Assembly (NCBI GenBank): GCA_017857245.1
Contig: JAFMDO010000005.1
Location: forward strand, 1 to 43,788
Length of the DNA: 43,788 nt
Direction of reading: 5' to 3'
Source: Pontimonas sp.
GTDB taxonomy: Bacteria > Actinomycetota > Actinomycetes > Actinomycetales > Microbacteriaceae
Both the position numbers and the translations under genes were made by a program. The notes under the pieces were generated by a model. That model was not told where the DNA came from and searched no databases. It was given only the letters and a program-made list of their open reading frames with translations. Below, one piece after another: positions 23,978-32,578 of the stretch. Positions within the stretch are counted from its first letter, which is position 1. Every line of letters starts with the position of its first letter.

Positions 23978-25221
23978 GGCTTGTGGCATCGACCAGCATC
24001 CTGAGCGCCGCGTCTTCCCACATTGGGAAGGTGCGCGCCAGTAATCAGGATTCCGGTTCGGTGGGCCGCCATCTCTATGTGGTGGCCGACGGTATGGGTG
24101 GTCATGCCGGGGGAGATGTCGCAAGTGCGATCGCGGTCCAGCACCTTTATGGCCTGGATCACCCCTACGCGAGTGTTGAAGAAGCCCGGGAGCAGCTGTT
24201 TCGCAGCATCTTGGATGCCGGTGCGGAGCTGACCCAAGCGGTGGTGCAACACCCTGAGCTCACCGGCATGGGCACGACAGTGAGTGCGATGATTCGAGTG
24301 AAATCTTCGATGGTCATCGCCCATATTGGTGACTCTAGGATTTATCGGCTCCGCGAAGGGGTGTTGGAACAGATCACTGCGGACCACACTTTTGTCCAGC
24401 GCCTCGTGGACAGTGGCCGGATCACCCCAGAAGAAGCGGCTGTCCACCCCCGACGATCAGTCCTCATGCGGGTGCTAGGTGACGTGGATGCAGAACCTGA
24501 GATCGATACCCACATCATTGATACCCAACCCGGAGATAAATGGTTGCTCTGTTCTGATGGGCTGAGCGGTTACGTATCCGAGCGGGACATGGCAGAAACG
24601 CTGCTGACTGTGGATGACCCTGAACTGGTCTGTCACAAACTCATCACCCAAAGCTTGTCCGAAGGGGCCCCCGACAACGTCACTGTGGTGATTGTTCGGG
24701 TGTCAGAAGACAGCGACACTTCTCCGCCCGCTGAACCCCGCATGGTGGGGGCCGCCGCGGGGCCTATGACGTATGAGTCTGGACCGCTTGCCAAGAGGCC
24801 TGCGCTCCCCGCGATGCTTCTTCACCCGCTCCGGGCCCTTCCCCCCGCAGACGAACACTTCGAGCCCGAGGCAGACTACCTCGAGGAGCTCATCCGCGAA
24901 GATCGCCGCCGACTGATTCGTCGACGCGTGACGTGGTCGCTCTCTATCATCATCCTTCTGGCGGCAATCGCTGGCGCCACTTTTGGTGCCTACCAGTGGA
25001 CCCAAACCCGCTACTTTGTGGGCGAAAGCAACGGGGTCGTGGCAATTTATCAAGGGGTTCCAGAAAGTGTGGGGCCTTTCGGGTTGTCCTCGGTATTTGA
25101 AGAAAGCGTCATTGACCTTGAATCCCTGCTCCCCTTCGAGCAAGAACGGGTAAATGCGGCAATCCCGGCCGAGTCACTCGAAGAAGCCCGCAACATTCTC
25201 GAACGTCTGAGGAAAGAATAA
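23974..25221 (+). CDS. pstP: PP2C-type Ser/Thr phosphatase
   Basis: A 415-residue membrane phosphatase that reverses PknA and PknB phosphorylation. Seen: NQDS near 24 and VADGMGGHAGGD near 36 (metal-binding Asp), HIGDSRIYRL near 113, LLCSDGLSG near 193 and PDNVTVVIV near 235; a proline-rich linker; a transmembrane helix near residues 320-345 (TWSLSIIILLAAIAGATFGA); and a roughly 70-residue extracytoplasmic tail. The GTG at 23974 overlaps the fhaB stop; a second GTG is three codons later. Its TAA stop shares an A with the rodA start (TAATG). Confidence 0.95.
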   Translation: MRLVASTSILSAASSHIGKVRASNQDSGSVGRHLYVVADGMGGHAGGDVASAIAVQHLYGLDHPYASVEEAREQLFRSILDAGAELTQAVVQHPELTGMGTTVSAMIRVKSSMVIAHIGDSRIYRLREGVLEQITADHTFVQRLVDSGRITPEEAAVHPRRSVLMRVLGDVDAEPEIDTHIIDTQPGDKWLLCSDGLSGYVSERDMAETLLTVDDPELVCHKLITQSLSEGAPDNVTVVIVRVSEDSDTSPPAEPRMVGAAAGPMTYESGPLAKRPALPAMLLHPLRALPPADEHFEPEADYLEELIREDRRRLIRRRVTWSLSIIILLAAIAGATFGAYQWTQTRYFVGESNGVVAIYQGVPESVGPFGLSSVFEESVIDLESLLPFEQERVNAAIPAESLEEARNILERLRKE

Positions 25222-26624
25222 TGTCGGCCAACGAGCAGGTTTTGCCACCGGTATCCCCGGTCACGGGCAGGGTCGTGCTGCGGGTGCGAATGCCGCAAAA
25301 ATTGAGAAATATCGAGCTCGGCCTGCTTCTGCTGGCCCTGGGACTCAGTGCCCTCTCCTTGGCTCTTGTTCAATGGGGGGCCCTGGGAGAGCTCGATTGG
25401 AGCCTGCTCACCTATGCCGCCGGGCTTGCCGGGCTCACCCTCGGTGTTCATCTGGCGCTCCGCCTGGTGGCCAGAGATGCGGACCCTTTTATCGTCCCGA
25501 TAGCCACCATGCTCAATGGTCTTGGCATCACGATGATTCACCGGCTTGATCTCGCCAGTGGTGCCAGTGGTTGGGATGCGGCAGGGGTCCGACAGATGGC
25601 CTGGACGGCCGTGGCGCTGGTCATCGCCATCGGTGTGCTGTTAGTCGTTCGCAACTACCGAGTGTTGTTGCGTTACCGGTACCTGGCAATGCTGGCGGGG
25701 ATTATTCTGCTCACCATGCCGCTGTGGCCAGGCATCGGTCGCACCGTCAATGGCGCCACGTTGTGGGTGAACCTGGGGGGAATCGTTTTCCAGCCAGGAG
25801 AAATTGCCAAGATTGCCCTCGCCATTTTCTTCGCCGGATATCTCATGACCGCCAGAGAAAGCCTCAGCACCGTGGGCAAGAAGCTCTGGGGAATTCGTTG
25901 GCCGCGAGTGCGGGATCTCGGTCCCCTGCTCGTAATTTGGGTGGTCGCTATGGGGGTCCTGGTCTTTCAAAGAGATTTGGGAACATCCCTCCTGTATTTC
26001 GGTCTTTTCTTGGCGATGCTTTATGTCGCAACCAACAGGGTCCTATGGATTGGGCTGGGCGGTGGCCTATTTGTCGTAGGAGCAGTCCTTGCGGCAACCC
26101 AAATTGGTTACGTCCAAGGAAGGGTGATGGGCTGGCTTGATTCCTTTGATCCCGATATCTATAACGCCGTCGGGGGCTCCTATCAGCTGGTGCAGGGGCT
26201 GTTCGGTTTCGCCGAGGGGGGGTTCATTGGCCGTGGCCTGGGACAGGGACAACCGTCCTTCGTTCCTCTGGCCAACTCGGACTACATCGTTGCCGCTCTC
26301 GGAGAAGAATTAGGGATCGTCGGCATTTTTGCACTCTTGGGGCTCTACCTTCTCCTGGTGTCCAGGGGTTTGCGGGTGGGGTTTATGGGAACCGATGACT
26401 TTGGCCGGCTTCTCTCTGCAGGGCTCGGTTTTGTGTTGGCCTTGCAAGTATTCATTGTGATCGGCGGGGTGACCAGAATTATTCCTGTCACGGGCCTCAC
26501 CACGCCGTTTTTGGCGGCGGGTGGCTCGTCCCTGGTGGCGAACTGGGTCATCGTCGCGCTGATCCTGCGCCTCAGCGATGACGCTCGTGCCTCGGTCCGT
26601 CATGACGCGGGGGTCGCGGCATGA
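25221..26624 (+). CDS. rodA: SEDS-family glycosyltransferase RodA/FtsW
   Basis: A 467-residue polytopic protein with about 11-12 helices that polymerises lipid II into glycan strands. Seen: the KPGEIAKIAL-like stretch FQPGEIAKIALAIFFAGYL near 190 and RDLGTSLLYFGLFLAML near 247 (SEDS signatures with the catalytic Asp after the arginine), then the GRGLGQGQPSFVPLANSDYI loop near 340 and late VTGLTTPFLAAGGSS near 430. A roughly 30-residue basic leader precedes helix 1. Context with pbpA identifies it as the elongation-type SEDS partner of the class B PBP rather than FtsW. Start overlaps the pstP stop; the pbpA start overlaps its stop as ATGA. Confidence 0.94.
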   Translation: MSANEQVLPPVSPVTGRVVLRVRMPQKLRNIELGLLLLALGLSALSLALVQWGALGELDWSLLTYAAGLAGLTLGVHLALRLVARDADPFIVPIATMLNGLGITMIHRLDLASGASGWDAAGVRQMAWTAVALVIAIGVLLVVRNYRVLLRYRYLAMLAGIILLTMPLWPGIGRTVNGATLWVNLGGIVFQPGEIAKIALAIFFAGYLMTARESLSTVGKKLWGIRWPRVRDLGPLLVIWVVAMGVLVFQRDLGTSLLYFGLFLAMLYVATNRVLWIGLGGGLFVVGAVLAATQIGYVQGRVMGWLDSFDPDIYNAVGGSYQLVQGLFGFAEGGFIGRGLGQGQPSFVPLANSDYIVAALGEELGIVGIFALLGLYLLLVSRGLRVGFMGTDDFGRLLSAGLGFVLALQVFIVIGGVTRIIPVTGLTTPFLAAGGSSLVANWVIVALILRLSDDARASVRHDAGVAA

Positions 26625-28066
26625 ATACCCCATTAAGGCGAGTCGGCATCGCTATCGCGATGATGTTTGCGCTCCTTTTCCTCTCCAGTAGTTACGTCCA
26701 GGTCATCGCCTCCGAGGACATTGCCAACGATGACCGCAACGTGAGGAAGCTCTATGAGAGCTTTTCAGCCGAACGAGGACAAATATTGGCCGGCGGGATC
26801 CCGATTGCTGAATCAATTCCTGTCGATAACCAGTTCCGGTTCCTTCGCACCTACCCCTACGCAGAAATCTATGCACCGGTGGTGGGGTACTACACCCTGA
26901 CCCAAGGAAATGCAGGAATTGAAAGTGCTATGAACCCGCTCCTGACGGGACGGGCGAACTCGCAACTGGTCGAGAAGTTGCGAGCCCTCGTAACGGGTTC
27001 GACCCCTCAGGGTGCCAGCGTGATGTTAAGCATTGACCCTGAAATTCAGCAGGTTGCCTGGGATGCCTTGGGGGACAGGCGGGGGTCAGTTGTCGTACTG
27101 GAGCCTTCCACAGGGCGGATTCTGGCGATGGTGTCAAAGCCCTCCTATGACCCCAATCTCCTGGCGGCCCACTCTTCGTCCTCCGTTCTTTCTGCTTATC
27201 TTGAGCTCTCCGATGACCCTGAGAACCCCCTAGCAAACAGAGCCATCGCCGGGGACCTCTATTTCCCGGGCAGCGTCTTCAAAACCCTCATGATGGCGGC
27301 TGCATTGGAATCGGGCCGATTCACCGCCGAAAGCCAGTTCCCCAACCCCAGCTCCCTTCCTTTGCCCCTCAGCACTGCTGAGGTTAACAACTCCGGCGGC
27401 AGGCTCTGCGGAGGCGGAGAGACGGTCAGTCTCGAAGACGCTTTTCGTCTGAGTTGCAATATCCCCTTTGCTGAGTTAGGTCTCGAATTAGGGGAAGGAG
27501 CCATCGGATCGATGGCAGAAGATTTCGGCTTCGGAGCGACCTTGGAAATTCCCCTGCGCGTCACGCCGAGCGTTTTTCCTCGGGGGATGGACCAGGCCCA
27601 ACTCATGGTGAGCTCCTTTGGCCAGTTTGATGTCCGGGTGACCCCGTTAGAGATAGCGATGATTAGCGCTGCCATTGCTCATGGTGGGACCCTGATGACT
27701 CCCAGCCTTGTTGATGAGGTCCTTGCGCCAAATCTTCGTGTGGTCAGCGCGTTTGAGCCCCAGATCTATTCCCGGCCGCTGAACGCGAATACTGCTGCCG
27801 AACTGAACCGGATGATGGTCGGCAATGTTGACCGTGGCGTGGCGGGTAATGCCGGTATCGTCGGGATGCAAGTCGCGGGAAAAACGGGAACCGCAGAAAC
27901 AGGAATCGGTGATGGTCGAACCCTGTGGTTCAGTGGCTTTGCTCCCGCGGATAATCCCCAGATTGCTCTCGCGATCGCCGTGGAGGGTTCCCGTTCCGAA
28001 GGGACTGGGAACGCCATCGCCGCTCCCATTGCCAACACCATTTTTCAGGCGGTGATCGAGCGATGA
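26621..28066 (+). CDS. pbpA: Class B penicillin-binding protein PbpA
   Basis: A 481-residue monofunctional transpeptidase anchored by one N-terminal helix (about residues 9-31). The dimerisation domain is short, and the transpeptidase domain carries SxxK as GSVFK (Ser218, Lys221), SxN as LSCN near 289, and KTG in AGKTGTAETG near 428. It crosslinks peptidoglycan made by RodA. Length is as in mycobacterial PbpA. Start overlaps the rodA stop (ATGA), and its own stop overlaps the pknA start (ATGA). Confidence 0.94.
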   Translation: MNTPLRRVGIAIAMMFALLFLSSSYVQVIASEDIANDDRNVRKLYESFSAERGQILAGGIPIAESIPVDNQFRFLRTYPYAEIYAPVVGYYTLTQGNAGIESAMNPLLTGRANSQLVEKLRALVTGSTPQGASVMLSIDPEIQQVAWDALGDRRGSVVVLEPSTGRILAMVSKPSYDPNLLAAHSSSSVLSAYLELSDDPENPLANRAIAGDLYFPGSVFKTLMMAAALESGRFTAESQFPNPSSLPLPLSTAEVNNSGGRLCGGGETVSLEDAFRLSCNIPFAELGLELGEGAIGSMAEDFGFGATLEIPLRVTPSVFPRGMDQAQLMVSSFGQFDVRVTPLEIAMISAAIAHGGTLMTPSLVDEVLAPNLRVVSAFEPQIYSRPLNANTAAELNRMMVGNVDRGVAGNAGIVGMQVAGKTGTAETGIGDGRTLWFSGFAPADNPQIALAIAVEGSRSEGTGNAIAAPIANTIFQAVIER

Positions 28067-29748
28067 GGCCCACTGCTGGTCAAGTATTTAGCTCCCGCTA
28101 TGAACTCGTCTCGCGGATCGCCATCGGCGGAATGGGGGAAGTTTGGAAAGCAAACGATTTGGTAATTGGCCGGACCGTTGCGATCAAGATTTTGAAAGAC
28201 GAATATATGGGTGACCCCGGCTTCCGGGAAAGGTTTAGGGCGGAGGCTCGGCACGCGGCACTGGTGAACCATGAGGGCATCGCCAACGTCTTTGACTACG
28301 GGGAGGAAGAGGGCAGCGCATACCTGGTGATGGAACTCGTTCCTGGAGAAGCGCTCAGTAGCGTGTTGGAGCGGGAGAAAATCTTACCCGCCACCAAGGT
28401 GCTCAATTACGTGGCTCAAACCGCCGCAGCTCTGCACGCAGCCCACCAAGCAGGCCTCGTCCATCGAGATATCAAACCCGGAAACTTGCTCATCACCCCC
28501 GATGGCACCGTCAAAATCACTGACTTTGGTATCGCGCGTTTGGCCGATCAAGTCCCCCTGACCGCCACCGGCCAAGTGATGGGAACCGTTCAATACCTCG
28601 CTCCCGAACAGGCCGGTGGAAAAACAGCCTCACCCCTGACAGATGTGTACTCCTTGGGAATCGTCGCCTACGAAGCGTTAGCAGGAAAACGGCCCTTCCG
28701 TGGGGAATCTCAGGTCGCAATCGCCATGGCGCAGATCAAGGAGGCGCCTCCGGCGCTTCCCACCTCAATCCCGGAAGAAGTCCGTGCCCTGGTGATGTCC
28801 TGCATGGCGAAGAAGCCCGAGGGACGTCCCGCCTCTGCGGAAGCCCTCTATCTCGCCGCTTCAGCGATGGCTCGAGGCGATAGCGAAGCAGGGTTAGCGC
28901 TTATTCCCTCGCCCGTGGAACCGGACGAAAACACCGAGAAAAAATCTCCCTCTACGCCCCCGTTGCGACTGAGCGATAAGCCCCAAAAAATGGGTAAGAA
29001 TTTCTGGATTTTTGGCGGGGTAGGGGCAGCGGTGGCTATCGCTCTGATCGCAACATCCCTCGCGGTGCTGTTGCAACCCCCCACCGATGACGTGGTGGAA
29101 GACCCAATAATCCCCGTCATCGCTCCTCCTTCACCAGAACCTGTGGAACCCCCGGTGACGACAGAAACCCCTGTAGAAGAACCCGCCACGGTTGTCACGG
29201 TGGAAATCAGCGAATCCGAGATCGTGGGCAAAACCAGAACCCAGGTGGAAGAAACGTTAGCGGCCAAGGGTCTCCGTCTAGACGGGATCACCGGCAACAT
29301 TGCGCCAGCACAGGATCGGGTGGGCACCGCCTACCGTGTCAACCCCCAGGGGGTCGTGGCCCGTGACACCCTGATTGCGGTGTATTTTTACGCGGCAATC
29401 CCCCAGCCTCCGAAACCTCGAATCATCACAGTGATCCCCGCGACCGGCCCCTACGCACCGGATGATGAAGTACTTCTCGAGTGGCCCAGCTATGCACAAT
29501 GTCCCTCGGGTTTCCCCCTAGCCAGCTACACGCTGCAGGTGGTCGGTGGCGTGATCCTCGATGGCGAGGGGGCGACCGTTCTGCAACCAGAGCAAACGGC
29601 CGTGAATGTCCTCCTGGGCGAAGGAGAAATGCTCAGCGCCAGCTATCTGGTGAAATGTGGGGCTCTTTCCTCCCCCCTCTCCACCGATTTAGTCATTGCG
29701 ATCACCGCCCCTGACGCCGATGAAGAATCGGACCCCCCCGTAGAATAA
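28063..29748 (+). CDS. pknA: Transmembrane Ser/Thr kinase PknA with a PASTA-like extracellular domain
   Basis: A 561-residue kinase. The catalytic domain (about 13-270) shows the glycine loop IAIGGMGEVW, Lys42 in VAIK, HRD at 134-136 with RDIKPGN, DFG at 154-156 and an activation loop with TATGQVMGT. A juxtamembrane stretch leads to a transmembrane helix at about 313-337, a proline-rich stalk (340-375), a PASTA-like unit at about 378-445, and a second domain at about 452-550 with a beta-sandwich-like sequence and two cysteines (480 and 532). Classical mycobacterial PknA lacks PASTA domains, so this extracellular part is unusual. It phosphorylates division and wall-synthesis proteins. The start overlaps the pbpA stop (ATGA). 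Confidence 0.93.
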   Translation: MRPTAGQVFSSRYELVSRIAIGGMGEVWKANDLVIGRTVAIKILKDEYMGDPGFRERFRAEARHAALVNHEGIANVFDYGEEEGSAYLVMELVPGEALSSVLEREKILPATKVLNYVAQTAAALHAAHQAGLVHRDIKPGNLLITPDGTVKITDFGIARLADQVPLTATGQVMGTVQYLAPEQAGGKTASPLTDVYSLGIVAYEALAGKRPFRGESQVAIAMAQIKEAPPALPTSIPEEVRALVMSCMAKKPEGRPASAEALYLAASAMARGDSEAGLALIPSPVEPDENTEKKSPSTPPLRLSDKPQKMGKNFWIFGGVGAAVAIALIATSLAVLLQPPTDDVVEDPIIPVIAPPSPEPVEPPVTTETPVEEPATVVTVEISESEIVGKTRTQVEETLAAKGLRLDGITGNIAPAQDRVGTAYRVNPQGVVARDTLIAVYFYAAIPQPPKPRIITVIPATGPYAPDDEVLLEWPSYAQCPSGFPLASYTLQVVGGVILDGEGATVLQPEQTAVNVLLGEGEMLSASYLVKCGALSSPLSTDLVIAITAPDADEESDPPVE

Positions 29749-29786
29749 CTAGCGCCATAACGAAACGCCATTACCAAAGGATTCCC

Positions 29787-31544
29787 TTGACACAGCCAGC
29801 CCCCGGTCCCTGGACCTCCCGCCTTCTTGGCGGGCGGTACGAGGTGCGCGAAATCATCGGTCGAGGTGGAATGGGCGACGTGTATCTAGGAGTGGACGCA
29901 CGACTGGGGCGTCAGGTAGCTATCAAAGTCCTCAAGTCCACCCTTTCCTCGGACCCCACCTTCAGGAATAGGTTCCGTCTCGAAGCAATGGCGGCATCAA
30001 AAATGTCACACCCCTCGATTGTCCGCGTCTTTGATGCGGGAGATGAGGTCGATGGCCTTGACGAGTCTTCTCCTGCTGGCAGCACCACCCCCTACATCGT
30101 GATGGAACATGTCGAAGGGCATTTGCTGAGCGAACTTATGATCCAAGGAAAGCTGGAGGAGCGCCACGTCCTGAAGGTTGCCGATGGTGTTCTGACGGCG
30201 CTTGAGGTTTCCCACCAGGCAGGAATTGTTCACCGTGATATCAAGCCCGCGAATGTCATGGTCACGGGCGACGGCAGCGTGAAGGTAATGGACTTTGGTA
30301 TTGCTCGGGCTGTCACGGACTCCACCGCAAGCCTTGAGCAGACAACCTCGATCCTTGGAACAGCCCTGTACATTTCCCCCGAACAGGCCCGTGGTGATGA
30401 CCCCGACACCCGCACCGACCTCTATTCCCTCGGTGTGGTGATGTATGAGCTACTCGCGGGAGCCCCGCCGTTTAATGCAGACTCACCGGTCGCCGTTGCT
30501 TACATGCACATCAGCGAGGAACTCCGTCCTCTTCGGGAGGCAAACCCCGGAATCTCTGATGACGTAGCTCTGGTAGTGGAGACAGCGATGCGCAAAAACC
30601 TCGCCGAGCGCTTCCCCACCGCCAGTTCTTTTAGGGCCGCTCTAGAGGACATCGCTCAAGGACGGGAGCTCAAGCTCCCCACAACCAGAGAACGCGCCAA
30701 GGTTGCTCCTGCCTTCACCGGAAGTGTGCCGGTGGCAAATGTAGAGGCGGAACACCGGAACCTCGTTGAAGGGTTTGAGATCTTCGAATCCCGGGGCATT
30801 CGTTCACAATCCGTTCCCGCCCTAGCGGTGACCCTTTTCAGTGCACTCGCGGTCTTGCTGGTCGTGGGGATTGTTTTGTGGGTTTTCACGCTGAACCCGG
30901 CGACCTCCACCGCCACCGCTGCCCCTCAGGTTCCTGACCTCACCAGCCAAACCGAAGCGGTCGCTTCAGCCACCATAACCTCACTGGAATTGGACCCCCA
31001 AGTGGAATACGAGGCCAGTAACACGGTGCCTGAGGGCGCCGTGATTCGCACAATCCCCTCAGGAGGAATCAGAACGGCAAGAGGCGAGCCCGTTCGGATT
31101 GTTGTCTCCAGCGGAATCGCCACCTTCGAAATGCCGGACATCCGCAATATTGATATTGACGAAGCTCGAACCGCTCTGAACGATCTCGGGTTGCTTGTGG
31201 ACCAAGTCGTCGAGACGTACTCACCGAGCTTGACAGCAGGCATTGTGATGGCTTCCACTCCTGCGGCCGATAGCCCGATGCTTTCCGGGACCAGTGTCAC
31301 CTTGACTGTGTCGAATGGTTTGGTGTTAGTCCCCGACGTTGTTGGCCTCACGGTCGGTGAGGCCAACCCCTTCTTGACCGGACCTTCCATGCAGCTCTCG
31401 GTTCGGCTTGAGCTTGCGACAGACTGCTCGGGCCAAACCGTTAAGTCACAATCCCTCACACCGGGGGATCATCCTCAGCGCTCGGAAATCACTCTGGTCT
31501 ATTGCGGCCTAGTCCAAACTCAAGACCCTGCGCCGGTCGGTTAG
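29787..31544 (+). CDS. pknB: Transmembrane Ser/Thr kinase PknB with three PASTA domains
   Basis: A 585-residue kinase sensing muropeptides or lipid II and controlling peptidoglycan synthesis. Seen: glycine loop GRGGMGDVYLG near 25-35, Lys47 in VAIKVL, HRD at 149-151 with RDIKPAN, DFG at 169-171, activation loop TTSILGT, transmembrane helix at about 346-368 and three PASTA units at about 380-443, 446-510 and 513-573. The last unit carries a cysteine pair (547 and 573). Four PASTA units are usual in mycobacteria. A TTG start is used, with AAAGG seven bases upstream; a 38-bp gap after pknA is the only non-overlapping junction in the operon. The stop shares TTAG with the convergent amidotransferase gene. 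Confidence 0.94.
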   Translation: MTQPAPGPWTSRLLGGRYEVREIIGRGGMGDVYLGVDARLGRQVAIKVLKSTLSSDPTFRNRFRLEAMAASKMSHPSIVRVFDAGDEVDGLDESSPAGSTTPYIVMEHVEGHLLSELMIQGKLEERHVLKVADGVLTALEVSHQAGIVHRDIKPANVMVTGDGSVKVMDFGIARAVTDSTASLEQTTSILGTALYISPEQARGDDPDTRTDLYSLGVVMYELLAGAPPFNADSPVAVAYMHISEELRPLREANPGISDDVALVVETAMRKNLAERFPTASSFRAALEDIAQGRELKLPTTRERAKVAPAFTGSVPVANVEAEHRNLVEGFEIFESRGIRSQSVPALAVTLFSALAVLLVVGIVLWVFTLNPATSTATAAPQVPDLTSQTEAVASATITSLELDPQVEYEASNTVPEGAVIRTIPSGGIRTARGEPVRIVVSSGIATFEMPDIRNIDIDEARTALNDLGLLVDQVVETYSPSLTAGIVMASTPAADSPMLSGTSVTLTVSNGLVLVPDVVGLTVGEANPFLTGPSMQLSVRLELATDCSGQTVKSQSLTPGDHPQRSEITLVYCGLVQTQDPAPVG

Positions 31545-32179
31545 AGGCCGGTCACTCTAGGGCTGAGGCCCCGTGCTGCCGCGGTAGCACCGTGGAGCCC
31601 GGTCACCTCAAGCCAGTTGGCAATCATCGTGTAGCCACCTTCGGTGAGCACTGACTCAGGGTGAAATTGCACCCCATAGAGCGGAGCAGTGCGGTGGTTG
31701 AGTCCCATGATGACGCCACCGGTGGTGCGAGCGGTCACCAGTAAATCCGCAGGCACCGTCCCGTCCACGACGGCCAGGCTGTGATACCTCGTCGCCTGAA
31801 ATTCGTCGGGAACACCGTGGAACAAAGTACTCCCGTCGTGTTTCACGCTTGATGCTTTTCCATGCATCAGCTCGTCGGCGTGGGCCACCGTTGCCCCCAG
31901 GGCTTCGGCAATCGCCTGGTGGCCCAGACAGACCCCGAGTAGGGGGATGTTGTGAGCCAGGGCTTCCTTCACAATCGGGATGGAGATTCCAGCGTCTTCC
32001 GGTGTTCCAGGGCCTGGAGACACCAGTATCCCGTCATACCGACCAACGAGCTCCGCGATATCTTTTTCCAGCACATCATCGTTTCGGATGACATCCGTGG
32101 TGGCACCCAGTTGATGGAGATAACCGTTGAGGGTATAAACGAAACTGTCGTAGTTGTCGACGACCAGAATGTGTGTCAT
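31541..32179 (-). CDS. pabA: Class I glutamine amidotransferase (anthranilate/ADC synthase component II)
   Basis: A 212-residue amidotransferase that supplies ammonia for anthranilate (TrpG) or aminodeoxychorismate (PabA) synthesis. Seen: VDNYDSFVYTL near 8, SPGPGTPEDAG near 54, nucleophile Cys84 in GVCLGHQAIAE, and His173/Glu175 in VQFHPES. Mycobacteria encode the counterpart (called trpG) beside pknB. No synthase large subunit is nearby, so PabA versus TrpG cannot be settled from this window. Convergent with pknB with a 4-bp overlap; divergent from crgA across 100 bp. Confidence 0.9.
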   Translation of the reverse strand: MTHILVVDNYDSFVYTLNGYLHQLGATTDVIRNDDVLEKDIAELVGRYDGILVSPGPGTPEDAGISIPIVKEALAHNIPLLGVCLGHQAIAEALGATVAHADELMHGKASSVKHDGSTLFHGVPDEFQATRYHSLAVVDGTVPADLLVTARTTGGVIMGLNHRTAPLYGVQFHPESVLTEGGYTMIANWLEVTGLHGATAAARGLSPRVTGL

Positions 32180-32266
32180 GACCCTGCCGTTTCACGTGAT
32201 GCCTGGGAGCCCCAGCCTAGCAATCCAGTCCCTGGGCTTTCGAAAGGGATAGCTCGCTGTGCAGGT

Positions 32267-32272
32267 TAGACT
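32267..32272 (+). promoter_or_regulatory. -10 element of a probable leaderless crgA promoter
   Basis: TAGACT, seven bases (CATAGGC), then the ATG at 32280, without a ribosome binding site. This favours that ATG over an upstream TTG reading of the same frame. Confidence 0.6.
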
Positions 32273-32279
32273 CATAGGC

Positions 32280-32516
32280 ATGGCAAAGAGACCTAAGGAC
32301 CCCGGCGCTGCGACAAGTGCGCTCCCCCAGGGCAACGACAACCCTGTGTGGTTTAAACCCATAATGTTCGGACTCATGCTGATCGGTCTTGCGTGGATTT
32401 TGACCTTTTACGTTTCCAGTTCACAGCTTCCCGTTGCCGCTATTGGCTCGTGGAACATTGCCGTGGGATTCGGCATCATGTTCGTCGGCTTCCTGATGAC
32501 GACGCGGTGGAAATAA
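32280..32516 (+). CDS. crgA: Cell division protein CrgA
   Basis: A 78-residue two-helix inner-membrane protein of the actinobacterial divisome, which in mycobacteria and Streptomyces interacts with FtsZ, FtsQ, FtsI and PbpA. Seen: a short basic N-terminus (MAKRPKDPG), helix 1 near 27-48 (PIMFGLMLIGLAWILTFYVS), a short loop with SSQLPVAAIG, and helix 2 near 53-74 ending FLMTTRWK, the conserved C-terminal signature. Its placement between the kinase/amidotransferase block and ppiA agrees with mycobacterial synteny. Confidence 0.95.
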   Translation: MAKRPKDPGAATSALPQGNDNPVWFKPIMFGLMLIGLAWILTFYVSSSQLPVAAIGSWNIAVGFGIMFVGFLMTTRWK

Positions 32517-32527
32517 CACCGTTCTTT

Positions 32528-32543
32528 ATTACACGGGTGTAAT
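32528..32543. repeat. 16-bp palindrome in the crgA/rhomboid convergent gap
   Basis: ATTACACGGGTGTAAT is a perfect 7-bp inverted repeat around GG, followed on the plus strand by CCCC-ACT-GGGG. Because the flanking genes converge it is more likely a structural or terminator element than an operator, but its loop is very small for a terminator and there is no T tract. A TGTGGATAA sequence (DnaA-box consensus) lies at 32564-32572. Confidence 0.4.
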
Positions 32544-32578
32544 TCTCCCCACTGGGGAAAGCCTGTGGATAACTTTTG

